DNA from: Mycteria americana
Lineage: Eukaryota > Chordata > Aves > Ciconiiformes > Ciconiidae
DNA length: 64,000 nt
Direction of reading: 5' to 3'
Assembly: GCF_035582795.1 (NCBI RefSeq)
Contig: NC_134368.1
Location: 37,935,501-37,999,500, forward strand
Shown piece by piece: positions 1-29,784 of this stretch (within the stretch, counting starts at the first letter, position 1; each line of letters opens with the position of its first letter). The notes under the pieces are model-generated. The model was not told the origin of the DNA and did no database searches. It worked only from the letters and a program-made list of their open reading frames with translations. The position numbers and the translations under genes were made by a program.

Positions 1-1027
1 CCCTCCCACCTCCTATCCCCTGGTCCCTTCAAGGGTTTCAAAGATCTACAAACACCACATGCATCAATCTTTATCAGGCAAAACTGCACACCTTAATATG
101 GTTTTAATACTGAGCAACGTTTGCTATTACTAGCAAAGCAGGGAAGTGAATTTTTTTTAAACTCTGTTCAACTGTTCAAGACAAGACTTTCTGCCTACTT
201 CAGAAAAATCTACCTAAACATAAATAAGAAATGCTTGTTTGTGTAAAATTTAGGCTTGATACAAATTGATCTGCTTATCCTAGCCTATCTTCTCCTCCAT
301 GTAGCTTCCAGTAAGCTAGTAACAACAGTAAACACATCTCTCCTACCTCAAAAGTACTCCCTTTACAACATGTGATCTTTGAAACCTAATTAATGAAAAC
401 ATTGTGGCGACTACTACTTAATATGACCTTGACTCTATTTCCCCTTAAAAATACAAAGTTAAGAAACGGCATAAGACACATCCTTCAGAAAAGATGGTAG
501 CTATACCTCAGTACTAAGCTTTCCTAGCTCTGTAGTCATTAATAGCAGAAAACTGCACCAATAAAAATAATTCCTTTTGCCCATTCCCCAGTATATAAAC
601 AAAAATTAAATTCAGCTACACTTCCATATTTCTTGAATTTTGTGACTACAAAGTCTGTAATTAAATGTAACTATATTCTCACTGCAGTAGCAGGCAAGTT
701 TCAGAAATCACTTCTGAGGGGGAGAGAGAGAGAGAGAGAGACAGACAGCACTCAGTCAGTGAGCTAGAAATAAATCGTATTTGCCCAATAAGGCAAATCC
801 CCACAACAGCTTACAGCAGGAAGTTTTTCTACTCCAATTGACTCATCATATCTGTTTTGCTTTCTTTGATGTAAGCAGAGTTCGTAGACTCCAAAGTTTG
901 TACTTGAATCAAATCCAGGTACTAGGAGCATCTTAGATGAGCTTCCAACATTATTCCATAGCAATAAGACATGGGGTCTTAGCGAAAAGAATAGCATGTG
1001 AAAGAAGCAATCATGGATGGTACTCAC
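1..1027 (-). other. TRAPPC11: TRAPPC11 intron 13 (partial)
   Basis: This is intron sequence after the exon ending at 1028, whose donor reads GTGAGT on the minus strand. It is A+T-rich and contains a (GA)n microsatellite near 720–741. I see no further coding exon. The next expected TRAPPC11 exon must lie left of the window. Confidence 0.7.
719..742. repeat. (GA)n microsatellite
   Basis: About ten uninterrupted GA dinucleotides run into ACAGACAG. The tract lies in TRAPPC11 intron 13 and is an ordinary simple repeat, likely length-polymorphic. Confidence 0.9.
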
Positions 1028-18685
<17,658 letters not shown>

Positions 18686-19120
18686 AGGACTTTGGTACAA
18701 GGAAACTCCACCTTTTAATACAGTGCAATTTGGGGTCACCATCTTTCTCTTAATAACTTTTGTATTTGTTGAAGTAAACATTTTATAAAGCTCAATTTCG
18801 TAACTCGCAAACCTAGTCACACAAGTTTATCTAGAGACTATGTGGTCTTCTTCGGAAAAAAAAAAACAAACTTGCCTTAAATGAAGGTTAGAATGTGACA
18901 AAGGATATAAAGCGCCAATGTGGTGAAGTGAGTAGTGCTATATGCAGTGTTTATTAATTTATATTTTACTCTGTAGTAAAATCCTGTTATAGTGAACCCA
19001 GTGATACTGTAAACATTTCCTGATGTTCTTATTCCAATTGAAGAAAAAAGCACTATAACAGTGATTGGTCATTTGACAGCATAATTCAAAATAAATTATT
19101 CCATGGAAACAAGACCTTTG
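18686..19120 (+). other. RWDD4: RWDD4 3' UTR with poly(A) signal
   Basis: The sequence after the stop codon is A+T-rich and noncoding. AATAAA at 19090–19095 is the first good poly(A) signal, so cleavage is expected near 19,110–19,125. A second AATAAA near 19,650 could serve a longer form. Confidence 0.6.
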
Positions 19121-22100
19121 TCATTTGTTTATCTAATATGAATGTTGAAGGAGAACGTAAAAATTGTTACATTGCAATACAGACTAGAGCTTGTGGTCCC
19201 GTTTTCACTAGTTACTGGCTGAAATAGTAAATACTAGCGAAAGCAAGGCCAAATATTCTAGTCTGCTCAAAAATGAGTGGTTACAGCAGGAGTATGTCCT
19301 CTTTATTCTCTGCAGTATCCATCTGTTAGTCTTTCTCCAGTATGCATCTTTACAGACAGTTGGATGTCTGAGGGGAGGGAAAAGTGCTTTCTTGCACATG
19401 TCTCAATAAGTGTTGAGATTTTGTAGCTCTTTTGTTGGAGAAATGGGCATTCCTTGGAGGCGTTTGCTGACTGAGTGGTGGGACAGTGGGAAGAAGTCAG
19501 CATTCTGCCAAATGTGTTGGGAGAACTTTTTTTTTTCCTAATCTGCTCTCTTCTATCAGAAAGAGAGGTCATCTTTACTATATGAACGGTTACTGAATAC
19601 AAGATGCCTTAATGTCCTTTATTAGTTTTGTTTGTTTTGAGATTAACTTTAATAAATGCCTATTTATCTGCTGTGGTACGTGTTTATTTTTTTTTAAATT
19701 GTGTATTGCTTACTGCACTTCTAGGGCCAAGTTTGTATTTGCAAAGGATTTTCTATTGCAAAGAAAGCATTCCCAAAAATTGGTGGAAGAACTGTATCTT
19801 CCCTCTTTCGGTATATGTTTACATGTTCTTCAGAGTAGTTGTGTGTGTTATTAATATGAGGGTCAGTCAACCCACTGAGAGTCATAGGAGAATATCCATC
19901 ATGTTTAGTACACACAGCAAATCAGGTGTCTCTTTGAAAGAGTGCACTCCACTGCACACACTAGGTACAGCATTTGGTGAGAGGGGTGTTAGAGGTGCAG
20001 GCTGGATGTTCTGATCAGTGGTGCTAAGATCTTGCCTTTGTAGCCAAGAGAGGATAGTTTATGTGACTGTCATATTAGGACTTCAGTTGATGGAGTAGAA
20101 GTGTTTATGCTACTGTCTGTGTCAAGAGAGCTTATATGCAACATACATTAATATAGTTCTCTTAAATTGTCTTAAATTATTTCTGTTTTACCAAAGGAGG
20201 ATACACTAAATATATTGCAAAATTACTGCTTGTCTTCATATATATATACATATATATAAAGAAAAAAAGTTACATGAAATGTTGTGACTGCAGGTGAAGG
20301 AAAAAAAAATTGAATTTGTTCTGTGGTTTTCACTCTTCTGAAGAGACTGTGAAGGGATCTGAAAGAAATATGGTCTGTACTGCTGTCATCCGACAAGAAG
20401 CTGTAGTTTTTACTGAAACACTGGAGTTAAAATTGGTAAATGTATGTGCTTCCTCAGTAAGGAAAATACTATAGATTCTTAAAGAATTCTTAATTTCAGA
20501 AAGTCGTCATTTCCTTTTGAACTCAACTCACATTAGTAAAAGCTGGTAAAGTACACAAGGTAGGACTTTTTCCAAGTGATGCAATCTTGCCTTTGACGTA
20601 AACTGGAGGCTCACGGCTGCAATCTGAGCAAAAGTGTCTGGCAGGGAGTAACACCGCGGGGAGAAGTTGCTCTGGTAGTACACAGTGAGCCTGTAACAGG
20701 GAAGGGCATTTAGCTTTAGTTTCTGCCAGCATCAGAATGGGCAGGACTTTTTCTATTCACAGCATCTCCAAGGGGAATTGACTTGTCTTTGCTAGTATCC
20801 TTGGCGTATGAATCAAGTTGCCATGACAATTTATCTGAATAGATTAGTTAGGGAGGGTGGGGGAAGGACAAATAAGAACCACATCTCTTGCTTTTATAGT
20901 GTTACTGTGTGTAATGGCAGACTTGTTAACCTTGTGAAATGCCTGATTTTTCAGCTCCTAGTCTGCCTATAAATCACACACTCTTGTGCAGATATCCAAG
21001 CAAGCTTCTCTGGTTCTGTTAGTAAACGTGTTTGTTTGAAAGTCTACTATCAAGGGAAATATTTTGCATTGGGAATTTTTGTATCAGTTCTTTCCTTCTG
21101 TGTAAATTTTGAAAGGTAATTTGTGTCATTAAACCATTTTCTCATATGACGTGATGGTTGGAACAGGGTCATTTCAAGAATCTAGGTACTTAATATTATG
21201 GAGAGGCCTGAGCACTGACAACTGAGGGGAGGGAAAATGTAATGATTCTTATCAAGAAAGGCACAACTGTAAATAGAGATCATGACTACTGAGGAAATTC
21301 TAAACACTGTTGAACAGTACACCACCACCACCTTTTTTTAAGTAAAAACCCACTGGCAGTGGAAAAACGGTGGTTTATGCTTTATTTCAGTAGGGCAAGA
21401 GTCTCTTGATTGTAGGGATACACCACCTATTGAAATTCATGGGGTTTGCAGTAAAGCTTTGGTTGGCCTGAGAAGACAAGAGTCAATACTAGTAACAGTA
21501 AAGTGAAAGTAGCAAGTGTCCAAAATACAGGATGATTAAAAAGGGATTTGTCGGTTTACAAAATTTTCCATACTGCATGGATACTAATTGCCTTACTGAA
21601 GCACTAGTTGAAAGGGCTTTTTAAAAAAATACTTTTTATCTATAGTGTTGTTGCAGTAACCACTTGGAAATCTCATCTGATCAAGCATAGCTTACTTTTT
21701 TCTTTTTCAAATTTGTCTCTGAGAATCTTTCCTTGGGACAAGTTTGGTGCAGAAAATTGAGGTGGCAATACCAATGCTTAAATGAAGTTTAGCATTGGGT
21801 TTTAAACTGAAATTTAACTTAAAATATTTTTTCTCTTCAGTCTTTTAGTTGCGCATATTTGAATTCATTAATATTCCTAATGCCTTTGAAAGTTAATTAA
21901 TTTTAAGCTATGCATTGTTTTTTTCTTTCAAAACTTTTCTCAGCAGGCTATCATTTTGTGGTTTGTTTGCTTGCTGTTAAGGAGGTGAGGAGTCTCTCTT
22001 CCCCCCGCCCCTTTTTTTTCCCTTCTGTCAGTCCTTATGGTGCTCTGGAGCACATCACTAGGCAGTGCGCTTTCCAGCCTCAACTTACAGGAGCTATTAG

Positions 22101-24900
22101 CATAGGATGTATGCAGGTTTTGCTATAAAATTATTTGGCATCTCTGAAACACAGTGACCTCTTCTCCAAAATCTGTCCAGCTCTTTCTGTTGTTGATACA
22201 GGTATTTGAAGAATACAAAAAAAAAAAAGTACAGCAGCAGTACAAGAACTGTCACTATCGCATTGGTATTTTATACTTTATTTCAGATGAAACTTCAAAG
22301 ATGTCTTTAGTTGTATTTGCATGATATTAAATACAAGTGCATTCAGTGCTGTTAGTACCAAGCCCAAAGATGCTCCATTGCAGTGTAACGTGTTGAATCC
22401 CAGGGAATAATGCAGACTGCCTTTAAGTATGTTGGGTGGAGGGGTGACAGCTGTGATTGATCAGCAGCGTGTACCTAGCATATCCTGCTCACCCCTTGGT
22501 CAGCCTGGCACAGCTGACAGTGAAATCAAGGCTGCTAATGTCTGCAGTACCACTGCAACTGGTTGTACGTGGGGTGGATAGATAAAGCATGTCCAACCGA
22601 TGAGCACTTAGATTTTGGTGAGTAAAAGAACAGTAGGAAAAAAGCCAGCATTTCTTCATATAGGACTGTTGGTAGAAGTGCAAACGTAGGGAGACTATAA
22701 TCCTCTCATCTGAGGCAATACAAGTGGTTTAGGGTTATACTGTGAACTTTGTGCTGTGAAAATCATTGAATTGGTCTGCACCAGAAATAGTTCCCCTTTG
22801 GAAATTGTTTCCTTCGACTATGTTTTGTGGCTTATAGTACGGTACCCTAAGCACTTGTAGTTAACAGCAGAATGAAGGGGGGAGGAAATGTTCGTTCAAC
22901 AGAGAAAATACCAGAAGCGTGAGAATTCTGGATGGACTGGAGGAGGAAGTGGAGGGGGAAAAACATTGTTGTACACAAAACTAGAAGAGCATAGGGGATA
23001 ACTCTTCACTGCTGCCGGACAACACAACAAAACAAAAGCTAAGCTTATGGTTGCTGGCATGAGGTTGGGTTATGGTAAAAGATGAGGATTGTAGATTTTC
23101 TTTCTGTCACTGTCACTTGTTCTTTCACCAACATGGATTTGGCTTCGTTTCAGAATGGGGCTGCTCCATGGTTGTGAGAAGAATTTCTATTTGTCTGACT
23201 GTTATGCTTCCTGTTACTCTTTCTGAGCCCATGGAAGCACCTCTGAAAGTCTGGTGTACTCTCAGAAATAAATTAAGACAAAACATACTGACTAGTCACT
23301 GGAAAATCATGTTAGAATATTTGATGTAGGTGAAAGAATTAACTGATTCTCTTCTCTCTCCTTCATTCAGAGCAAAGTGAGGAGTGACTCCAAATGGCTG
23401 AATTACACAAGACATATAAGAATCTATGTCCAAACACTGGTGTTCACCTGAAAGTTTGTCTGTCTAGTTTAAAGTTTTACATAGCTATCCCTTGCTGCTG
23501 TGTCTGATCATTCATGCTTGTAGTTCCTACAGTAGTATGTGTTTCAAGTATTCATGTTTACAATATGGCAGAAATTTGAAAACTCTTACTGTGATTGCCT
23601 ACTGCAAGTTGCTTATGTTGTAAGATGGGATAAGGTCACAGCAATGAGAGAAAGCCAAACTATAACTGCACAGCCTTAGTGGAGAGGAATGGGGTTGTGT
23701 GGGTGTCTGAGGGCGTAATTTCTTCCGCAGTATCTTTATTACTGGTAATGATCAGTGAAAGGGAAAAGTCAGTCTTGGATGAGTTTGGAAGATATCATTC
23801 AAGAAAAGATAATCTTTTCCTTCTCAGACAATTATCTGTTATAGTGTCACTGAGAGGCGATAAACATAAACATTGTCTTGTATGGAGTCACTCTTCAGAG
23901 CAGGATCTTACTTTAAATCAAGTGTTTCTGTCAGTAATGCATTTTATGATTTCCTGCAGGAAAAACAAATGTGAAGAAAGCATTACTATCTAAAGAGCTG
24001 CTGTCTTCACCGTGGGGAACCATTTGATCTCTATTTACAGGGAAAACTATGGTTCAATTGACCTCGAAGAGAGAGATTTTATAATAGTACAGGGAAAATG
24101 TAGCAGCCCATTGATAAAAAGTACATAGCCTCTATAGATGTTTAACAAATTTGCATTATCAGTTTTATATTTTTCTCTGAAGATCAGCACTAGAATATTA
24201 CCAGGATTTAGTTAACTGGCATACAACATGATTATGATCCCCTCCCCCCCTCCCTATGTCTTTAGATGATAAAAGTACAGGATGTAGTATAGAAATTTAT
24301 TTCCTAGATTAAAATAGTGCTAAAGTTACAAATCCACTGAAAGGAAGGAAATCAATCTTACTCAGAAATAAGAATGTGCCAAAATTAAAGCTGCCTATGT
24401 GATGTTTATATGAAAAAGAATGCATAGGAAGATTTTCTTTCTGTGACTACATGTTTTTTGGATTTTGTTTGTGGTTTTTTTTTCCCCTGGTAGTGTCCAA
24501 GCAGATGCTTAGTGCTTTGCTTCCTTGTATCCCTGCTAGTAGGAAAGCACTACAAAAACCTGAGTTTTAGTATGCTCCTAAATCTGAAAAGGGAAGAAAG
24601 TTTTTGCTTTATAGAAGTAAATAAAGTAACAGAACATTCCCTGGAACAAAGTGGACATTTGAAACCAGATGACCAGGTATAGAGGCAAATGAATTTGCTT
24701 TAATAAAACTGACTGGATCTGAGTGGCTTTAGTGCCTGTTTCAGAGTCTGTCTCCATGCAGAGGATCTGTGACATATAAATGCTTATGGATAATTTTAGG
24801 TTGGCTATATAGCTACAGTCCATGTGATTAAGCATTGCTTTCAATAAATTTGTGTTACAGAAGTCAGTGCAGATTCTAATGTATTGTTAATGAGCTCTAG
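19121..24900. other. Intergenic, mostly nothing recognisable
   Basis: This A+T-rich stretch lies between the RWDD4 poly(A) site and the first convincing block of the relict NWD-like gene. Apart from a weak coding-like block at 20294–20435 and an AT-rich palindromic tract near 20238–20260, I see no gene, RNA or repeat family I can name. Short open frames here have no protein features. Confidence 0.5.
20294..20435 (+). pseudogene. Possible upstream degraded exon of the NWD-like relict
   Basis: The block is bordered by CAG before 20294 and GTAAAT after 20435. It starts in one frame (VKEKKIEF) and continues after a one-base shift as FHSSEETVKGSERNM and VIRQEAVVFTETLEL, which looks like protein rather than random translation. 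I recognise no domain. It may be a 5' exon of the relict gene downstream, or chance. Confidence 0.3.
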
Positions 24901-25043
24901 TTGAATCCCTTTTCATTTGATGGAAGGAGAGGAGATACACTGCTTACTTCTCCGGGACAAAAGAAATCCACATGTATGCTGTCAACGAAGGCTACCTGGA
25001 CTTGGTTAACAGGCATTACAATCAGTCTGAAAGAGTTAAAAAG
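24901..25043 (+). pseudogene. Relict NWD-like gene: N-terminal exon with one stop
   Basis: The block follows CTCTAG and ends before GTGAAG. After two bases, the frame from 24903 reads ESLFI, then a TGA, then WKERRYTAYFSGTKEIHMYA and NEGYLDLVNRHYNQSERVKK. The long protein-like run broken by one TGA (CGA to TGA would be typical CpG decay) suggests an old exon. I recognise no domain. Confidence 0.5.
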
Positions 25044-25563
25044 GTGAAGTTCTACAAGATATTTGTAGTAGCTTATATGCATGTGGATCCAATAGTTTTG
25101 TATATTCCTTTCTTCGTTAACTTGCTTATTGTGATGTTTAAAATGCTCTGAGTGCAAGCAGATATATTAGCTTATTAGCTAGTGTGTGTATGTGTCAAGT
25201 AACTGTTCAGTCGGATGAGTGCAAGAGCAGTTACCTTGTCTTTCCTAATTTCATGGCATGATAAGAGTTTTCTACCTCTTTTCGCGGTGCACACTTACAG
25301 GTAATATACCTCCCCTGGTTTTCTTCCCAGCATGGGAAAAAAATGGTACTCGGCATCACTGGGTGTTTCCTTCATAGCTTTTATATAGAAAGGTATATTG
25401 GGTGGGGGAGGAAGAAAAAAATTAATATAAACTACTGACTGGTGCTGATGCCTCACACCTGGAACTAATTAAGATAATCTGTGTCACATTGCATATAATA
25501 TAATGTGCAAGCTACAATATGTCTCCCTCCTGATTTATTTTCTCCTGTTTTAAATGTATATAC

Positions 25564-26150
25564 TTGAGGCCTCTAGTACAATCTCTGACTGGTAAAGATT
25601 GGGCAGAATCTCTTTGTGGTCATCACAGTAATCTTTGTTTCATAGACACAAGCCCCTCTCTGTTAGATGCTGTATCAATGAACCCAAAGGAAGCAGGCCT
25701 GGTCAGTGTCTTCCAGGATCAGGAAATGGGGAAGAAACGTATTCTATGAGGAGACACATGCTAAATACGAAAAGCAAACACTGAACTTCTTTGGATATCT
25801 GTTCAGAGAGAGAAGATGACAGAAGTATTGAAGAGGTGAAAGGAGGAGGGAGGAACAGCTTGAGGTCTGGAGGCTTAAGAACATGGTTGGTTACTCTTCT
25901 AAAAAACACAGTTGATAAACATACGTTGTTTCTCCGCATGTTAAAACATCTCTAAGGTATTTTAAAAGATGATAAAATGTTTTTGAAGGTGTTAATGATA
26001 AACCATTGAGGGGAGGAAAGAATGTCACCAGAAGAAAGTTATACACAGGAGCAAATCTGGAAATTTTTATTTGAAGCTGTGAGATTCTTGTATACCGAGC
26101 AAATGGAATTTCCATTATGTGAAGAGAGAGAGAACAACTCTAAAATCTAG
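25564..26150 (+). pseudogene. Relict NWD-like gene: heavily frame-broken coding block
   Basis: All three frames contribute protein-like pieces in succession: FYEETHAKYEKQTLNFFGYL, then DRSIEEVKGGGRNSLR and TWLVTLLKNTVDKHTLFLRM, then from 26022 MSPEESYTQEQIWKFLFEAV and FLYTEQMEFPLCEERENN. This is what a formerly coding exon with several small indels looks like. Borders are unclear and it may be more than one exon. Confidence 0.45.
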
Positions 26151-26577
26151 CTTCATCTTTCCTGCCAGATTCTGAGTAGTTTAACATTTTGAGCGTTGCA
26201 AGCTCAGAATTTTATCTGCTGCGTGGAAGGGTAATGCACAAAATTTGGATTTAGATGTACATTTTGCACATGCAAATTTGGCTCATCAGTATTTAAATCT
26301 CCAGTTAAAGTGCGTGTCTTGTGAGCAGAATGGTTAAAAGGTGATTTGCCATGCTTGCGCATATATGCACAATCTTGGTAAGGTGCATCATTGCATCATA
26401 TCACTTAAGTTACAAATGTTATGAAGTATATCGCCTGTAAGAACATGTCTTATTTGAGAAATAGTTATCCTCTGATTCATTCAAAGCTTTTGTTGCCATC
26501 AAATGCAGCGAAATAATCAAAACTGCAATGACTTTTTTGTTACAACAACCTGATCTCATTATGCTTATTTGTGCTAG

Positions 26578-26737
26578 AATCAGAGGCAGAAAGAAATGCA
26601 TTAATGGAAGAATCCTATCCTCAATTATACAATTACTGTAAAGAAAGAGGTTATAACTCCAGCTGATGGACCTGAGGTGGGGGCTCCCAGGTAGTGTCAG
26701 AAGTGATCACCACAATGTTTTACTACATCTGGAAATC
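26578..26737 (+). pseudogene. Relict NWD-like gene: 'ERNALMEESYPQL…DLRWG' exon, one-base frameshift
   Basis: The block follows the acceptor GTGCTAG. The frame from 26580 reads SEAERNALMEESYPQLYNYC-KERGYN, and the frame from 26663 continues LMDLRWGLPGSVRSDHH-NVLLHLE. These are the two halves of the signature found near the N-terminus of NWD-family proteins, where ERN.LM…YP.L..YC is followed within about ten residues by F.(V/L)(V/M)D(L/M)RWG. The break near 26657–26662 is explained by loss of one base. A TGA at 26738 ends the second frame. Confidence 0.65.
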
Positions 26738-27041
26738 TGAAGAAATGTTAAGAGATGAGACATCAAACATTTGTTGTAAGGTTTTCAGGATCTTTTTATT
26801 TAATTCTGGAATTCAATTGAATTTATATTTTTAGGGTACAATAAGTGTATTACTGGATTTATTATATAAAGAAAGGGCATATTGTAAACCTAGAATGCAA
26901 AAGAAGAAGGGATAGCGAGTGAAGCAAATTCTTGACTGATACACACTGTAAGAAACCTGTTAGGTTGGCTTTTGTGCTGTATGTAAATCAGGGTTGTATT
27001 TGTCTCCATTGTGTATGTATTCCTTTTTTCATTGCTTTCAG

Positions 27042-27482
27042 ATTTTTGTTGGGCGAAAGCCTGATGATCCTGTCATCCCAGGAATATTATGAAAGAAAAA
27101 CTTAGAGTAATTAAAGGTATAATTGGAAGAAGGAAACTAATTGAAATAATGCAAAAGCAGAAAATGTTAAGTGTTGAATCTCATGAGGAATCAAAAGAGA
27201 CAGTTCTGACTGAAAAAGCAGTGCAGACATGATAATCAGGCAGGTGTTGCTCAACAGTTTTTTGGGAACTGGCAAATCATCAAAAGAAAATATAACTGGA
27301 ATTCACTCTAGCAGAGAATCAGACTCAAACATTTCAGATGATCAGGATCTGTTTAATGTGTCATCGTCATTCCTCAAGCGTAAACCTGCCATTGAATGTG
27401 ACAAAGAAATGCAGCTGCTTAACCAGTGGTACAGACATGATGAAAATTTTCTTTCAAGTATTTACAAACCGCAGCCTACCAG
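27042..27482 (+). pseudogene. Relict NWD-like gene: 'WYRHDENFL' exon with two frameshifts
   Basis: The block has a pyrimidine-rich acceptor (…ATTGCTTTCAG) and ends before GTTAGT; it is 441 bases. The frame from 27043 is protein-like to about 27100, the +1 frame from 27104 to 27229 (RVIKGIIGRRKLIEIMQKQK…EKAVQT), then the first frame again (SSKENITGIHSSRESDSN… EMQLLNQWYRHDENFLSS…KPQPTR). The two shifts cancel. WYRHDENFLSSIY resembles the RDEN…PPTY(V)LQ motif of NWD proteins. The exon leaves two bases, AG, which pair in phase with the next block at 28032. Confidence 0.65.
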
Positions 27483-28031
27483 GTTAGTGCTGAGTTCCTT
27501 CTGTTCAGAAGTTGTTTGGTGAAGGAATAAACACGGTTTTCCTTCCAGTCCATTAAGGAGATGAATTTATTCTTCATTAGTCTGAAAGTGATTCACTTCT
27601 TTAATCACTGGAAGTTTTATTGCTAAGCACTTGTATGAAAGAAATGCTAAGTCTGAAGAGTTTCCTTCAACATTATATCCCGCAAATGAATAGTAGCTTT
27701 AGTTAAATGAGCAGCAGTGCTTTTCTCATTATAGTACAAAGTGCAGGATTAGAAGGTGTCATTTGAAGGAAAATTTTCCCCAAATCTTTATTAATGATGC
27801 TGATAACACTGTCATCAAATAGGCATATGAGATTTTATCTCCAACTTAGAGGTGGTGTACCGAGGCCCAGTTGAGATATACACTGATTAAAACAGAAGTA
27901 ATAAGACTCAAACCTGTATCTGCCCATTTGCCGAACTGTGCAGCAATTTGGTAGGCTAGAGCTGCACCTACCTGAAGTAATGGTGTTCTTTAATCATGTT
28001 TTATGATTAGAGCAGCTTCTTAATTTTCCAG

Positions 28032-28222
28032 GCTGTTCTCACAGCTTGTCTTCTACTCATCGTCGTGGCACATTTTACAGGGATATTTTCAGCAGTGATC
28101 CTGCACACAGGCAGCAAGCTAAGAGCAAATGGCGGAGCTCTTCCAGAAACTACACAAGATATTTCAAGAGTATGCTCCACTTATTCTCAGGGAGGAAGCA
28201 TCCACTGAGCTTCTCGAGGCAG
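28032..28222 (+). pseudogene. Relict NWD-like gene: helical exon with two in-frame stops
   Basis: The block lies between …TTTTCCAG and GTGTGA. In the phase demanded by the previous exon it reads LFSQLVFYSSSWHILQGYFQ-Q, a TGA (28096), SCTQAAS, a TAA, then EQMAELFQKLHKIFQEYAPL and ILREEASTELLEA. The second half looks like intact helical coding sequence. It leaves one base, which joins in phase with the block at 29584. Confidence 0.62.
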
Positions 28223-29583
28223 GTGTGACTAGAAACCCAAAATGAAGAGAAGGGCACTCAGCTGGAATGATAAGCAATACATTATTTCCTAAAAGGAGGA
28301 GAAAGGTTAGTTTCAGTAATAAAAAAGTTAAAGGAGTTAAGAGACATCACTGGTTTTGGCACTCCTCAGAATCTTGTGGTAGGACAAGCAATACTTCAGT
28401 GAGTGTGTTACTGCTGTGATAAATATGTAAAATAGACAGAATTTCAAAGACATTACTTCTCAATAACCCTAAATGCCTCTTCCTGTTCAATGTGCTGTTT
28501 AGTCCACTTAAACATATGTAACTCCTTCTACAATCTGCAGGCCACTCTTTAGGCTCTACTAGAGGAGCAAAAAGCCTGGAGTTTGGCCCAACAAAATAAA
28601 ACACGTGCTGTGAAATTTTGTTTAAATGCAGAGAATAAAACAGCTACTGCAGAATAAGCCTAATCATGCAATAATAATTTAACAGCAAAACCACACATTT
28701 CAAGGGGTTTTTTTTTACAAATAAATCTTTTCTGGTTTTCATATGAAGAACAAAGGACAATCAAATGTTTTCTCTGAGGTTCAAAGTGGTTGTGCATCAG
28801 AGCTAAGAAAGTCATTTAGCACTTCTTTCTGCCACCCTTTCCACAGTATGGTGCTTATAGTGCTCAGATGAGCAGTTAAATTATTTAGAGAGATTATAAA
28901 GTTATTAACCTTCGATCCAGTAAAGAAAGTTGCTCCTTCTGGGCTATCTTTGGGGTTATTTATGTATTTGAAGACTACCCCTGTTGGTTACTGGTTAGTA
29001 TGAGTTAGATACATTTAGTTCTTAATCAGTCCTCGTGGCAATTTCCCCATTAATCAAAGTGGTTTGTTGAAGTTCTTGGCCTGCCCTCCACTTTTTTGAT
29101 ACCTTTCCCTAGTGTTTTATAAGTAAATTCAGGTTCTTATGCCAGAGCCACACTTGGTCACAGATTATTAATGCCCTGTTCCATACAAAGAAAAAAATCA
29201 TTGAGTTTAGCACCTGGAATGACACAGGTCTTTTCTTGTATCCATAATCACGTCGTAATGTAGACATTTCCATGCTCTTTTGATTCCACTCTTTCACAGC
29301 ATTATTGTCTTGTTAAGTGATGGAGAAAAGTTACATGTTTTCCATTATGTTACTCTGACCCAGACCAATTAATTAAATTCCAATCAATAATTTGTTTTAT
29401 CAGAGTTCGTTAGAAGTTTTCACAGGTTTATAGAAGGGTCTGTGTTGCTGCAAACATACCAAGATCTTTATTGCCATCTTCATGCATGCTATGTTCTCTT
29501 CCAGCATAATCTTTTCTTAAATAATTTTGATGGTAACTTTTAAAAAATGGAGTTGAGAATTAGAACATTTTTTCTCTCTCAAG

Positions 29584-29784
29584 TCTTGCAGCAAGAGGTT
29601 GATCAAGGATTCAAGATTTGGGGCTCTCCAGAAGATCACTCTTACTTCTTCAAGAGGAAGACCTTGACTTAGAATACAACCTGTCAAGCAAGCAGGCTTC
29701 AAAATGTTTTGATATCCACCTTGTGAAAACAAAGGTTAATGAAAGGAAGCACGTCAGAACATCATAGAAAGCATCCACGCACAG
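29584..29784 (+). pseudogene. Relict NWD-like gene: exon with one frameshift and one stop
   Basis: The acceptor is TCTCTCTCAAG and the donor GTATGC. In phase with the preceding exon it reads VLQQEVDQGFKIWGSPEDHS, shifts one base near 29645, then reads LQEEDLDLEYNLSSKQASKC and FDIHLVKTKVNERKHVRTS, with a TAG at 29765–29767 followed by KASTH. It leaves two bases, which pair with the block at 31100. The EVxxG…PEDHS stretch resembles the region before the NACHT domain of NWD proteins. Confidence 0.6.

Noticed and set aside
20238-20260. ATATATATACATATATATA palindromic tract as a regulatory element
   Set aside because: Alternating AT sequence is self-complementary by composition and common in A+T-rich DNA.
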